A stretch of 6,732 nucleotides of DNA. Origin: an uncultured Lachnospiraceae bacterium (GTDB taxonomy: Bacteria > Bacillota > Clostridia > Lachnospirales > Lachnospiraceae). The stretch spans positions 1 through 6,732 of the forward strand of contig CAMNQN010000183.1 in assembly GCA_946549155.1 (NCBI GenBank), read 5' to 3'. Below, piece after piece: positions 1-6,674 of the stretch. The notes under the pieces were generated by a model. The model did not search any database and was not told the DNA's origin. It saw nothing but the letters and a program-made list of their open reading frames with translations. The position numbers and the translations under genes are program-made. The first letter of the stretch is position 1. Every line of letters begins with the position of its first letter.

Positions 1-63
1 CCCCCCCACCTTATATATTTTTTTTTGCCCCCTTCTCTCTCCCCCCCCCCCCCCCCGCCTCTT
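1..63. repeat. low-complexity pyrimidine tract with C16 run
   Basis: The first 63 bases are almost entirely pyrimidine: C7 at 1-7, a T9 run at 18-26, a CT-rich stretch, and 16 consecutive C at 41-56. No coding frame or terminator hairpin is visible here. Read on the minus strand it is a G16 run. It may be a genuine homopolymer in intergenic DNA or an assembly or sequencing artefact near a contig end. Confidence 0.8.
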
Positions 64-117
64 CCTGCGTCCTGATAATTACCAAAACGTGAATACCTTT
101 TTTGTTTAAAAATGGCC

Positions 118-146
118 TTGTATATTTTTCAAAAATAAATTATGAT
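118..146 (+). promoter_or_regulatory. predicted sigma-A promoter of the 143-aa gene
   Basis: TTGTAT at 118-123 and TATGAT at 141-146 are separated by 17 bp in very AT-rich DNA. The -10 element matches the TATAAT consensus at 5 of 6 positions and the -35 at 3 of 6. Transcription would start near 153, giving a leader of about 40 nt before the ATG at 194. No operator-like palindrome was seen around it. Confidence 0.55.
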
Positions 147-193
147 AGTTTTACTTTCATATTTTAGCCAAAAGTCTATGAGGGAGTTTAGCT

Positions 194-625
194 ATGCAGT
201 GGAATGAGAAATGTTTAATGGAACTGACGCACCGGAACTTATTTGAAAACTCGGATCATCGTATGCGTTTCCGGGATCTTGTAAACTGCTATTACCGGTC
301 TCCTTTTTTTACAAAGGGGCTTTGCAAATGTATGTATCTCTCCAGCTGGGACGACGAGCACTTCGCCATCATGCTGGAAATGCTGAACCAGCTCACCCTG
401 GAGGGCAATCGGAATCTGCGGATGATGAAGGATCAGGGAGAGATCCTGGAAAAGCAGCTGGAGGGCAGTGAGGCGGAGATCTTCCGGCTGTCCAACGCCT
501 TTTTAAACGATACGCCCTACATGCTTCCGGACCTGGGGGTTATGGATCCGGAGGGAGCCCATATCATACGCCGGGCAATGCAGGCCGGCCGCTACATTGA
601 CGAGCTGCCGGATCTGCCGCGATAA
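194..625 (+). CDS. conserved-looking hypothetical protein, 143 aa
   Basis: I do not recognise a named domain. The ATG follows AGGGAG at 181-186 with 7 nt spacing, has a plausible promoter upstream, and the gene is followed by a strong terminator, so it is very likely real. The product is soluble-looking, with no signal peptide or membrane segment. Visible features are a basic and aromatic N-terminal third with a Cys-Lys-Cys pair at residues 44-46 (other Cys at 7 and 32), a WDDEHF segment at 52-57 leading into a probable helix, a charged Glu/Lys/Arg-rich helical stretch at about 70-100, and a Pro/Asp-rich C-terminus ending at PDLPR. It is transcribed towards the sugar operon and is probably an independent single-gene unit. 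A metal- or redox-linked role for the cysteines would be speculation. Confidence 0.8.
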   Translation: MQWNEKCLMELTHRNLFENSDHRMRFRDLVNCYYRSPFFTKGLCKCMYLSSWDDEHFAIMLEMLNQLTLEGNRNLRMMKDQGEILEKQLEGSEAEIFRLSNAFLNDTPYMLPDLGVMDPEGAHIIRRAMQAGRYIDELPDLPR

Positions 626-634
626 AAAAATGAT

Positions 635-716
635 AATAGCTGCTGTAAATCGGAGAGAAAAAGAATATCGCACCTGTCCTATTCTTAACTCTCACAGCTT
701 ACAGCAGCTATTTTTT
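635..716. terminator. bidirectional terminator, long three-part hairpin
   Basis: A perfect 14-bp inverted repeat (635-648 with 699-712, core TAGCTGCTGTAA) closes a structure holding two further co-linear stems, GAGAG/CTCTC (653-657 with 689-693) and AAGAATA/TATTCTT (661-667 with 680-686), around a 12-nt loop. On the plus strand the outer stem ends directly in T6 (711-716). On the minus strand it is followed within a few bases by T7 (complement of 624-630). It lies between the convergent ends of the 143-aa gene (stop at 625) and the LacI-type gene (stop at 770), so it can end both transcripts. Confidence 0.85.
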
Positions 717-769
717 ATGCTTCTCTCTTAAATTTCCCTTCTGATTTTACTCCGGTACAGGTTCTTTTC

Positions 770-1774
770 CTAATCGTAAAATTTTTTTATGCAGGGAACA
801 ATCCGAATCTCCCGGGCCTTCTTCTCATCCTCCATGCGGGCCAGCAGCAGCTCGATGGCTCCCCGGCCCATGCTCTTCATATCACGGGTTACGCAGTTAT
901 ACTGATAGCCGATCATATCCAGCACCGGAATGTGGTCAATCCCCACCACCCGGATCTGCACTCCCTCCTGGTTCAGGCCCGACTCATTCATGGCTTTCAT
1001 AAAACCCAGCGTGGTCTGATTATTCGAGAGCACCAGCGCCTCCGGGTAAACTCCGGACTGAAGCATCTGCTTCGTCACCTGATACGTTACCTCCACATTA
1101 TAATTTCCGTTGTAGGTATAAGCGTCCTTCACCGGCAGGTTATAATCCTCCATGGCCTGGGCATAGCCCCGATACCGCTCTCTGGCATGTTTCAGGTCCA
1201 TATCTCCGGTGATGATCCCGATCTCCCGGCTGCCGGTCTGAATCAGATGCTCCGTGGCCAGATAACCGCTCTGGAAATTTTCATAAAAGACACCGTCCCA
1301 GGGCGCGTTCTTTATCTCCCGGTCCACCAGCACCACCGGTACCTTCAGGTTTTTGAGCTGCAGCCGGATGGACTTGTCCGCTGCCGCGTCGGAATAGCCG
1401 CTGGCCGGGGCAAAAATCACGCCCCGCACCCGCTGCTGCTCCATCATAGAGAGGGTCGCCCGCTCCTTCTTCGCGTCGTTGCTGGTATTGCACACGATCA
1501 TGGCGAAATTCCTCTCGTCCACCACCTCCGCCACTCCGGCCAAAACCTCCATGTAAAAACTATTATCCAGCTCCGGAAGCACTACGCCGATGGTGTTGGT
1601 GGCTCTCCGGGAAAGATTCTGCGCGGAAGCGGAGGGAGTATAATGATATTGTTCAATGATGGCCTCTATTCTGCTGCGGGTGTCCTCATGCACATAACCG
1701 CTGTTGTTGAGCACGCGGGAAACTGTTGACTTGGAGACACCTGCCAAATCCGCAATCTGCCCTATAGTAATCAT
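770..1774 (-). CDS. LacI-family transcriptional regulator
   Basis: This 334-aa protein has the normal length and layout of a LacI/GalR repressor. The N-terminal helix-turn-helix covers residues 3-22 (ITIGQIADLAGVSKSTVSRV). A hinge helix with Leu54 follows, the position that in this family wedges into the central CG of the operator. A periplasmic-binding-like sugar-sensing domain runs from about 61 to the end, including VVGIDHI at 276-282. The ATG at 1774 follows AAAGAGGG (1781-1788) with 6 nt spacing; the stop is TAG. It is the last gene of the sugar operon, 113 bp after the epimerase. I see no convincing promoter in that gap, so it is probably co-transcribed and thus autoregulated. The likely target is the AACCGG-core palindrome at 6511-6530 over the operon start. 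The effector is inferred to be the transported sugar or a product of it; the sequence does not say which. Confidence 0.95.
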   Translation of the reverse strand: MITIGQIADLAGVSKSTVSRVLNNSGYVHEDTRSRIEAIIEQYHYTPSASAQNLSRRATNTIGVVLPELDNSFYMEVLAGVAEVVDERNFAMIVCNTSNDAKKERATLSMMEQQRVRGVIFAPASGYSDAAADKSIRLQLKNLKVPVVLVDREIKNAPWDGVFYENFQSGYLATEHLIQTGSREIGIITGDMDLKHARERYRGYAQAMEDYNLPVKDAYTYNGNYNVEVTYQVTKQMLQSGVYPEALVLSNNQTTLGFMKAMNESGLNQEGVQIRVVGIDHIPVLDMIGYQYNCVTRDMKSMGRGAIELLLARMEDEKKAREIRIVPCIKKFYD

Positions 1775-1887
1775 ACCTAACCCTCTTTGCAGCCCCGGCT
1801 GCCCTGAAATTACCCGCCCAGTGCACAGTCTCCCTGCCGGAATGCCGCCTTTTCCTTTTTATTTTTCGTCCCGCCAAACCGGCCCTC

Positions 1888-2766
1888 TTACTTCTTTTCC
1901 GTGGTTCCGTCCAGCATATACCGCTGGAAGATCAGCGATTCCCTCGCATCCCGGTCCAGCATCTCCTCCGTCATGTCGCCGCAGATCGGACGCCAGATCT
2001 TGATATCCTGTCCTACCTGTCCGCCCATGTTCACGAAGGGCTCCATCACGACGCGCTTATCGTATCCGATCTCCGCCAACGCCTCGCCGATCTCCCTCCA
2101 GGGCGTCCGTCCCTTGCCGGGCACCATACGGTTGCACTCGCCGGTGTGGAAATGGCCCAGCAGGTCTCCGGCGGTACGGATGGCCGCCCCGATGCTGGTC
2201 TCCTCAATATTCATATGGAAGGTATCCAGCATCACCCAGACGTTGGGACAATCCACCTCTTTCACAAAGGATACGCCCTCCGCAGCCGTGTTCAGCAAAT
2301 AATTCTCAAACCGGTTCAGGCATTCCATATTCAGGTCCACGCCATACTCCGCGGCTTCCTTCGCCAGAAGCCGGGTGCCCTCCACCGCATTCTTCCAGTC
2401 CTCCGCCTTATCGATGGGGCGGGAATAATCCACGGGCCAGTAGGAATACAGAGCGCCGCCGATGGCTCTGCTGCCCAGCTTCTCCATCACGGAAAACAGC
2501 TTCTTATACCATTCCATAGCCGAGGAGCGAATCTCCTTGTTGCCCACATTGTGGGCCGCCACCGGGCCGTAGCCCACCGTCAGTTCCAATCCGTTGGCAT
2601 CCGCCGCTGCCTTCAGCCGCCGGATATCCTCCTGCGTATAATCCGGCAGCGGCGCGCCGCCGATTTCCAGAATATCATACCCCAACCGGGCCGCCTTATC
2701 GACATATTTCACATAATCCGCGGACCATTCCTTCTCCCAATATGCGTAATAAATTCCATGCTTCAT
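1888..2766 (-). CDS. D-allulose (D-psicose) 3-epimerase
   Basis: This 292-aa TIM-barrel sugar epimerase should interconvert D-allulose and D-fructose at C3 with a divalent metal (usually Mn or Co) in the cytoplasm. It closely follows the Clostridium cellulolyticum and C. scindens enzymes as I remember them, starting MKHGIYYAYWE and containing GGALYSYWP at 103-111, DTFHMNIEE at 181-189 and HTGECNR at 207-213. The metal and catalytic residues appear intact as Glu148, Asp181, His207 and Glu242, with substrate-contacting Glu154, His184 and Arg213. Each is two residues earlier than in the C. cellulolyticum enzyme because of a short deletion near residue 75. The ATG at 2766 follows AAGGAGG with 8 nt spacing. 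The permease ends 19 bp upstream. Family members also accept D-tagatose and D-sorbose, so the physiological ketose is less certain than the reaction type. Confidence 0.92.
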   Translation of the reverse strand: MKHGIYYAYWEKEWSADYVKYVDKAARLGYDILEIGGAPLPDYTQEDIRRLKAAADANGLELTVGYGPVAAHNVGNKEIRSSAMEWYKKLFSVMEKLGSRAIGGALYSYWPVDYSRPIDKAEDWKNAVEGTRLLAKEAAEYGVDLNMECLNRFENYLLNTAAEGVSFVKEVDCPNVWVMLDTFHMNIEETSIGAAIRTAGDLLGHFHTGECNRMVPGKGRTPWREIGEALAEIGYDKRVVMEPFVNMGGQVGQDIKIWRPICGDMTEEMLDRDARESLIFQRYMLDGTTEKK

Positions 2767-2785
2767 ATCATTATCCTCCTTATTT

Positions 2786-3748
2786 TCAAGCCTTCCGTGC
2801 CTTCAGCTGATCCACTACCACAGCCAGGGTGATCAGCACGCCGGATGTTACCTCCAGCACGAAGGTATTCATGCCGAACTGTGTGCCCGCATTCGTAATC
2901 AGTACCATCAGGATTGTACCAAGGATCGTGCCGGTTACCGCACCACGGCCGCCGCTTAGGGAAGCGCCGCCGATAACGGATGCCGCGATGGCGTCCATCT
3001 CATACCCCTCGCCGCCGGTGGGTACTGCGCTGTTGATACGGGCCGCCAGCATCACGCCCGCCACGCCGCAGAGCAGGCCGCAGAGGCAGTATACGGAATA
3101 AAACATCTTCCGCACCTTGATACCGCTTAAGCGGGCCACCTCCACGCCGCTTCCGATCACGTACAGGTTCCGCCCGAAAATCGTATACTTCAGAACCAAT
3201 ACCGCAAAAACTGCCACCACGATCCAGATCAGCGACAGGTAGGGCAGATAGCCCAGGCTTCCGGTACCCAGACCGGTAAAGGTTTTGTTCAGACCGGAAA
3301 TAGTCTTTGCCTCGGAAATAATCTTCACCGCGCCGCGGATGATGGTCTGGGAGCCCAGAGTCGCGATCATGGGCGCAACGTTAAATTCATAGATAATCGC
3401 CGCGTTGTACAGGCCGCAGACACCGCCGATGATGATGGCAATCACCACAGAGGGCAGAATCCCCACGCCCATTTTGGACTGCAGCAGCGCCACGCTCATA
3501 CAGGACAGTCCGGTCACCGCGCCCACGCTGATATCGATGCCGGATGTGATGATGATAAAGGTCTCCGCGATAGCCAGCACGCCGGTGATGGAGCACTGCT
3601 TCAGCAGGTTCATCAGGTTATACTCGGAAAAGAAATTTTTCGTTCCGAAGGTGGCGCACGCAAACAGAACCACAATAATCGCAATCAGAGAAAACTCTGT
3701 GGTCTGGTAAAAATGTTTTACTCCTGTTTTGGATGTTTTCTTGTTCAT
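2786..3748 (-). CDS. sugar ABC transporter permease, RbsC/XylH type
   Basis: This 320-aa integral membrane protein is the channel subunit of a carbohydrate-uptake (CUT2-type) ABC importer, of the BPD_transp_2 family. After a short basic N-terminus (NKKTSKTGVK) come about eight to ten hydrophobic segments, the first at about 19-34. Family hallmarks are GIDISVG at 70-76 (GxDLSVG in ribose permeases), VARLSGIKV at 204-212, and a DAIAASVIGGASLSGG block at 252-267. The ATG at 3748 follows AGGAGG (3756-3761) with 7 nt spacing, and the ATPase stop is 18 bp upstream. It is the only permease gene in the operon, so the channel is presumably a homodimer. Substrate cannot be read from the sequence; the adjacent epimerase points to a ketohexose. 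Confidence 0.94.
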   Translation of the reverse strand: MNKKTSKTGVKHFYQTTEFSLIAIIVVLFACATFGTKNFFSEYNLMNLLKQCSITGVLAIAETFIIITSGIDISVGAVTGLSCMSVALLQSKMGVGILPSVVIAIIIGGVCGLYNAAIIYEFNVAPMIATLGSQTIIRGAVKIISEAKTISGLNKTFTGLGTGSLGYLPYLSLIWIVVAVFAVLVLKYTIFGRNLYVIGSGVEVARLSGIKVRKMFYSVYCLCGLLCGVAGVMLAARINSAVPTGGEGYEMDAIAASVIGGASLSGGRGAVTGTILGTILMVLITNAGTQFGMNTFVLEVTSGVLITLAVVVDQLKARKA

Positions 3749-3766
3749 GTAAAAGCCTCCTGCCTT

Positions 3767-5275
3767 TTATTCTTCGATGGATGCTTCCATCAATACCTCT
3801 TCTTCTGTTAAGTTCTTCATCTGTTCCTTATCGTAGACAGCCGTGATATTGCCCTGGGACATAACGATCAGGCGGTCCGACAGCCCCATCACCTCCGGAA
3901 GGTAGGAGGAAATGAGAAGCACGCCCTTGCCCTGCTCCGTCATGCGCTCAATCAGCTTGAAAATCTCCTCCTTGGCTCCCACGTCCACGCCTACGGTGGG
4001 TTCGTCGAAAATAAGTATTTCCGGATCACGGCAAAGCAGCTTCGCGATAACCACCTTCTGCTGGTTTCCTCCGGACAGATTGCTCACCAGCTGATGAATG
4101 CTGGGGGTTTTCACATTGATCTTTTTACTGAATTCCTCCGCCCGTTCCTCTTCCCGCTTCAGATTAATGATACCGGATTTGCTGATCATATCGTAGGAGT
4201 TCATATTTACATTGGTCTTGATCTCCAGCGGAAGCGCCAGGCCGTCAGCCCGCCGATCCTCCGTCAGGAAACCGATGCCAAGCTCCAGAGCCTCCTGGGG
4301 ATTCCGGATTCTCGTCTCTTTCCCCTTTAAGTATACGGCCCCCGTGGTATGCCTCTCCACGCCGTAAAGCGCCCGCATGATCTCACTGCGCCCGGCTCCC
4401 ACCAGGCCGAAAAATCCAAGGATCTCTCCCTTATGGACGGAAAAATTTATATTCCTGAAATGATGATCGTCTCCGAAATTTTCCACCCGCAGCAGCTCCT
4501 CGCCGGGCTCAAAATGCCGGATATCGTAGATATCGGACATCTCCCGGCCCACCATCATGGACACCAGGCTCTCCTTGGTCACCTCCGATACCGGTTTTGT
4601 GTCCACATAGGTGCCGTCCTTCAAGATCGTCACGGTGTCGCAGATATCCATAATCTCCTCCAGACGATGGGAAATGTAGATAACGCTGACGCCCTGCTGC
4701 TTCAGCTCCTGGATATAATGGAACAGCGTCTCCACCTTCTCATTCTCCAGCAGCGCGGTGGGTTCATCAAAAATCACCAGCTTAATATCCTTATTTACGG
4801 AAATCTTACTGATCGTCACCATCGCCTGCATGGCAATGGGCAGATCCTTAATCTTCGCCAGGGGATTTACATCCATCTTAAACTTGTCGATAATAACCTG
4901 GCTTTCCTCATTCATCTTTTTCCAGTCCACCGTCCCGAATTTTGTTTTCGGAACCTTTCCCAGAAAGTAATTCTCCGCGATGCTCAGATCCGGAGCGATA
5001 TTTACATGCTGATAATTCGCAAACATACCATGAGCCTGCGTCTGCAAAGCATCCATCCCGGAAACCCAGTTCCCGTTGTAATTCAGGGAAATCGTTCCGT
5101 TATTCGGCTTTTCCACACCCATGATACACTTGATCAATGTGGATTTTCCGGCGCCGTTTTCACCCACCAGCGCCCGTACTTCTCCTTTGTCAATCGTAAA
5201 GCTTACGTCATTCAGTGCAGTCACGCCGGGATAAAATTTGCTTATATGCTCAATCTTTAACAATGTGTTATCCAA
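3767..5275 (-). CDS. sugar ABC transporter ATP-binding protein, two-domain RbsA/MglA type
   Basis: This 502-aa cytoplasmic ATPase powers the importer and contains two fused ABC domains. Domain 1 has Walker A GENGAGKST (38-46), Q-loop Gln89, a degenerate signature LPIAMQ (145-150), Walker B LVIFDE (166-171) and switch His203. The MMVGREM linker (240-246) leads to domain 2, with an atypical Walker A GLVGAGRSE (290-298), a perfect LSGGNQQ signature (400-406), Walker B ILIFDE (420-425), and Ser457 in place of the switch His. This asymmetry is normal for the RbsA/MglA family. The start is TTG at 5275: GGGAGG (5284-5289) lies 8 nt before it, the reading starts as (M)DNTLLKIEHISKFYPG as expected for the family, and no nearby ATG fits. 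It lies 127 bp after the binding-protein gene, a gap holding a strong stem-loop, and 18 bp before the permease. Confidence 0.95.
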   Translation of the reverse strand: MDNTLLKIEHISKFYPGVTALNDVSFTIDKGEVRALVGENGAGKSTLIKCIMGVEKPNNGTISLNYNGNWVSGMDALQTQAHGMFANYQHVNIAPDLSIAENYFLGKVPKTKFGTVDWKKMNEESQVIIDKFKMDVNPLAKIKDLPIAMQAMVTISKISVNKDIKLVIFDEPTALLENEKVETLFHYIQELKQQGVSVIYISHRLEEIMDICDTVTILKDGTYVDTKPVSEVTKESLVSMMVGREMSDIYDIRHFEPGEELLRVENFGDDHHFRNINFSVHKGEILGFFGLVGAGRSEIMRALYGVERHTTGAVYLKGKETRIRNPQEALELGIGFLTEDRRADGLALPLEIKTNVNMNSYDMISKSGIINLKREEERAEEFSKKINVKTPSIHQLVSNLSGGNQQKVVIAKLLCRDPEILIFDEPTVGVDVGAKEEIFKLIERMTEQGKGVLLISSYLPEVMGLSDRLIVMSQGNITAVYDKEQMKNLTEEEVLMEASIEE

Positions 5276-5299
5276 AATATTTTCCTCCCGAACATACAG

Positions 5300-5358
5300 T
5301 AAAGAGGACTTCCCAAAACTATAAGTCTTGAGCTTATAGAAAAGGTACGCCCTCTTTA
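5300..5358 (-). ncRNA. intercistronic stem-loop between binding protein and ATPase genes
   Basis: In the minus-strand transcript an outer 8-bp stem (UAAAGAGG/CCUCUUUA, 5351-5358 with 5300-5307) continues through several further pairs and small mismatches into a perfect 7-bp inner stem (CUAUAAG/CUUAUAG, 5333-5339 with 5319-5325) with a 7-nt loop. That is about 20 pairs over 59 nt. It starts 44 nt after the binding-protein stop and ends 10 nt before the ATPase ribosome binding site. No long U-tract follows, so it is more likely an mRNA-stabilising or partial-termination element than a full terminator. Such structures in sugar operons commonly raise binding protein over membrane components; that role here is inferred. 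Confidence 0.7.
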
Positions 5359-5402
5359 ATTTTCAACTCAAATATTTACTTCTAAAGTGCTGCGCCTGCG
5401 GA

Positions 5403-6437
5403 CTATCTGGCTAACAGTGTCGGGTTCAGCAGAGCCTGGGTGGCTTCGTCATCCATCTGAGAGGCCAGAACTGCGGACGGCGGGCAGTTAATCTGCTGTT
5501 CCGCTTCCGGATTCGCACCTTCCATAACGGTAACGATGGCGTTCATCATAGCATTGTAACCCTGGGTGTAAGCATCCTGAACGATGATCGCGTCAAGCAC
5601 GCCATCTTCCAGAGCCTGGATTTCCATCTCGTCGGAGTCAACGCCGATGATGGCAACCCGGTCATTGATGCCGGCAGCCTGTGCAGCCAGAACAGCGCCG
5701 TCGCCGGAAATGTTGTTTCCGCCGTAGATACCGATCAGCTCATCGCCGAAGGTGGAAATCTGGTTCTCTACGTTGGCCTGAGCCTCTTCCAGGTTATTGT
5801 TGTTGTAGTAGGTCTCGGTGCAGGTGATGTCCGGTGCGTTCTCCGCCATATAATCAGAGAAGCCCTTCATTCTCTGCTCGCCGTTGGCATTTACTACGGA
5901 GTAGTTCATCGCCACGGTTCCCTTCGCCTCCAGGCCCTTCGTTTCCAGAATGGAGAGCATGGTCTCAGCAGCCAGAGCGCCGATGGTGGCGTTGGAGCAG
6001 TAATAGAACTCATTGTAGCAGTCCGCATTGTCGGTCACGTCCTCCTGAACCAGACCGCAGTTTACAAAGTTCAGAACGATATCCTGGCCAACCGCCTCCT
6101 GTGCCTTCGGAACAGTAGCTTCCGCCACCTGGGTAGCGGTAACGATAGCGTCCGGAGCAGCCGCGATAGCCTCTTCAAATGCAGTCACATAAGCCTCGGT
6201 CTGAGATTCCTCAGCCGGTCCCGTGGTCTGAAGGTTAATAGTAATGCCGTACTCTTCCTCCGCATCCAGAACCGCGTTCTGAATACCTACGCCGATGTAC
6301 TGCCAGAACTCAGATGCCGTGGAACAGGACAGATAAATCACATCCAGCTCCTCCGGAGCCTCCGCGAAAGCGGTCATGCCTGTGGCAGAAAGTACCATTG
6401 CCGCGCTTAACACTGCACTTACGAGTTTCTTTTTCAT
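5403..6437 (-). CDS. sugar ABC transporter substrate-binding protein
   Basis: This 344-aa exported protein captures the sugar and hands it to the permease. It belongs to the Peripla_BP_4 (ribose/galactose-binding-like) family. A clear signal peptide has a KKK start, a hydrophobic core at about 5-21 and a likely cleavage site after AFA at residue 25. There is no lipobox cysteine. The mature part begins with the usual first strand (LDVIYLSCS, 31-39) and carries the family's C-lobe GVDSDE (265-270), followed by the VQDAYTQGY hinge-region motif (286-294). The mature chain has six cysteines, which is rather many. The start chosen is ATG 6437, with AAGGAGG (6446-6452) 8 nt upstream; an in-frame TTG at 6476 would add 13 residues but lies upstream of that site. 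The stop is TAG. It is the first gene of the operon, behind the main promoter, and is probably its most abundant product. Confidence 0.95.
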   Translation of the reverse strand: MKKKLVSAVLSAAMVLSATGMTAFAEAPEELDVIYLSCSTASEFWQYIGVGIQNAVLDAEEEYGITINLQTTGPAEESQTEAYVTAFEEAIAAAPDAIVTATQVAEATVPKAQEAVGQDIVLNFVNCGLVQEDVTDNADCYNEFYYCSNATIGALAAETMLSILETKGLEAKGTVAMNYSVVNANGEQRMKGFSDYMAENAPDITCTETYYNNNNLEEAQANVENQISTFGDELIGIYGGNNISGDGAVLAAQAAGINDRVAIIGVDSDEMEIQALEDGVLDAIIVQDAYTQGYNAMMNAIVTVMEGANPEAEQQINCPPSAVLASQMDDEATQALLNPTLLAR

Positions 6438-6468
6438 AAAGAATACCTCCTTAAAAAATAATTTTGCT

Positions 6469-6487
6469 GATCGCAAGCCTCGCGATC
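6469..6487 (-). promoter_or_regulatory. small hairpin in the operon 5' leader
   Basis: GATCGCG (6481-6487) and TGCGATC (6469-6475) form a 7-bp stem (one G-U pair) with a 5-nt loop, ending about 16 nt before the AAGGAGG of the first gene. A T6 run follows further on but overlaps the approach to the ribosome binding site, so termination is unlikely. It may protect the 5' end or shape ribosome access. No known riboswitch was recognised in the roughly 90-nt leader. Confidence 0.4.
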
Positions 6488-6510
6488 CCCCTTATGAAAC
6501 GTCCGGCAAA

Positions 6511-6530
6511 ATATACAACCGGTTCCATAT
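6511..6530. promoter_or_regulatory. probable LacI-family operator over the transcription start
   Basis: The 20-bp site has the form ATATNNAACCGGTTNNATAT, symmetric at 16 of 20 positions with a central CG. It begins 5 bp after the -10 element of the operon promoter and covers the predicted start near 6528, a position where a bound repressor blocks initiation. The central CG fits the Leu54 hinge of the LacI-type protein encoded at the end of the operon. It also partly resembles a CcpA cre site (three mismatches to TGWNANCGNTNWCA on the minus strand), so catabolite control is an alternative or additional use. Confidence 0.65.
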
Positions 6531-6534
6531 CCAC

Positions 6535-6563
6535 AATATAGTACAATCTGCATAATTTGTCAA
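6535..6563 (-). promoter_or_regulatory. main sigma-A promoter of the sugar operon
   Basis: On the minus strand, TTGACA (6563-6558, perfect -35) and TATATT (6540-6535, 5 of 6 to TATAAT) are separated by exactly 17 bp. The 37 bp upstream (6564-6600) is very A/T-rich and may act as an UP element. Predicted initiation is near 6528, giving a leader of about 90 nt before ATG 6437. This is the strongest promoter in the window and reads into all five operon genes. Confidence 0.85.
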
Positions 6564-6628
6564 TTTCTTTTTTCAAATTTATACTGTATTTTTATATTTC
6601 GCATAAATCCAATCTTTTCTTTTTGTAC

Positions 6629-6666
6629 AAAAACACCTGTCGTTGAAACAGTGACAGGTGTTTTTT
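6629..6666. terminator. strong intrinsic terminator upstream of the operon
   Basis: A perfect 13-bp inverted repeat, AAAAACACCTGTC (6629-6641) with GACAGGTGTTTTT (6653-6665), has an 11-nt loop. A and T runs at its ends give a T-tract on either strand. No plus-strand gene ends before it, so it most likely terminates a minus-strand gene entering from beyond 6732 and insulates the operon promoter from read-through. A role as a leader attenuator is less likely because the clear promoter lies downstream of it. Confidence 0.85.
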
Positions 6667-6674
6667 ATACAAAT

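Noticed and set aside
932..1729. 265-codon plus-strand open frame opposite the LacI-type gene
   Set aside because: It lies wholly antisense to a clear LacI-family protein, is rich in His/Leu/Arg as expected for a shadow frame, and has no ribosome binding site or family resemblance.
1789..1802. GCAGCC-CC-GGCTGC palindrome just before the LacI-type gene
   Set aside because: The stem is only 5-6 bp, no T-tract follows, and it does not share the GAACCG-TT motif. It could affect translation, but there is not enough to call a site.
1864..1885. Possible terminator or operator after the epimerase gene (GCCAAACCGGC)
   Set aside because: Only three bases pair at each end, and the A-rich stretch that follows on the minus strand is not a T-tract.
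4349..5260. 303-codon plus-strand open frame opposite the ATPase gene
   Set aside because: It is antisense to the intact two-domain ATPase with all its motifs; composition is typical of a complement-frame shadow. The 2146-2832 plus-strand frame was rejected for the same reason.
6438..6476. Upstream TTG start adding 13 residues to the binding protein
   Set aside because: It would place the perfect AAGGAGG inside the coding region and put MRSAKLFFKEVFF before a standard signal peptide; ATG 6437 has ideal spacing.
6494..6541. 15-codon plus-strand ORF starting MKRPAKY
   Set aside because: It has no ribosome binding site and runs through the operator and -10 region of the opposite-strand promoter.
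671..6660. CACCTGTC shared by the loop of the 635-712 hairpin and the stem of the 6629-6665 terminator
   Set aside because: An 8-base match between two places in 6.7 kb is reasonably likely by chance and the contexts differ.
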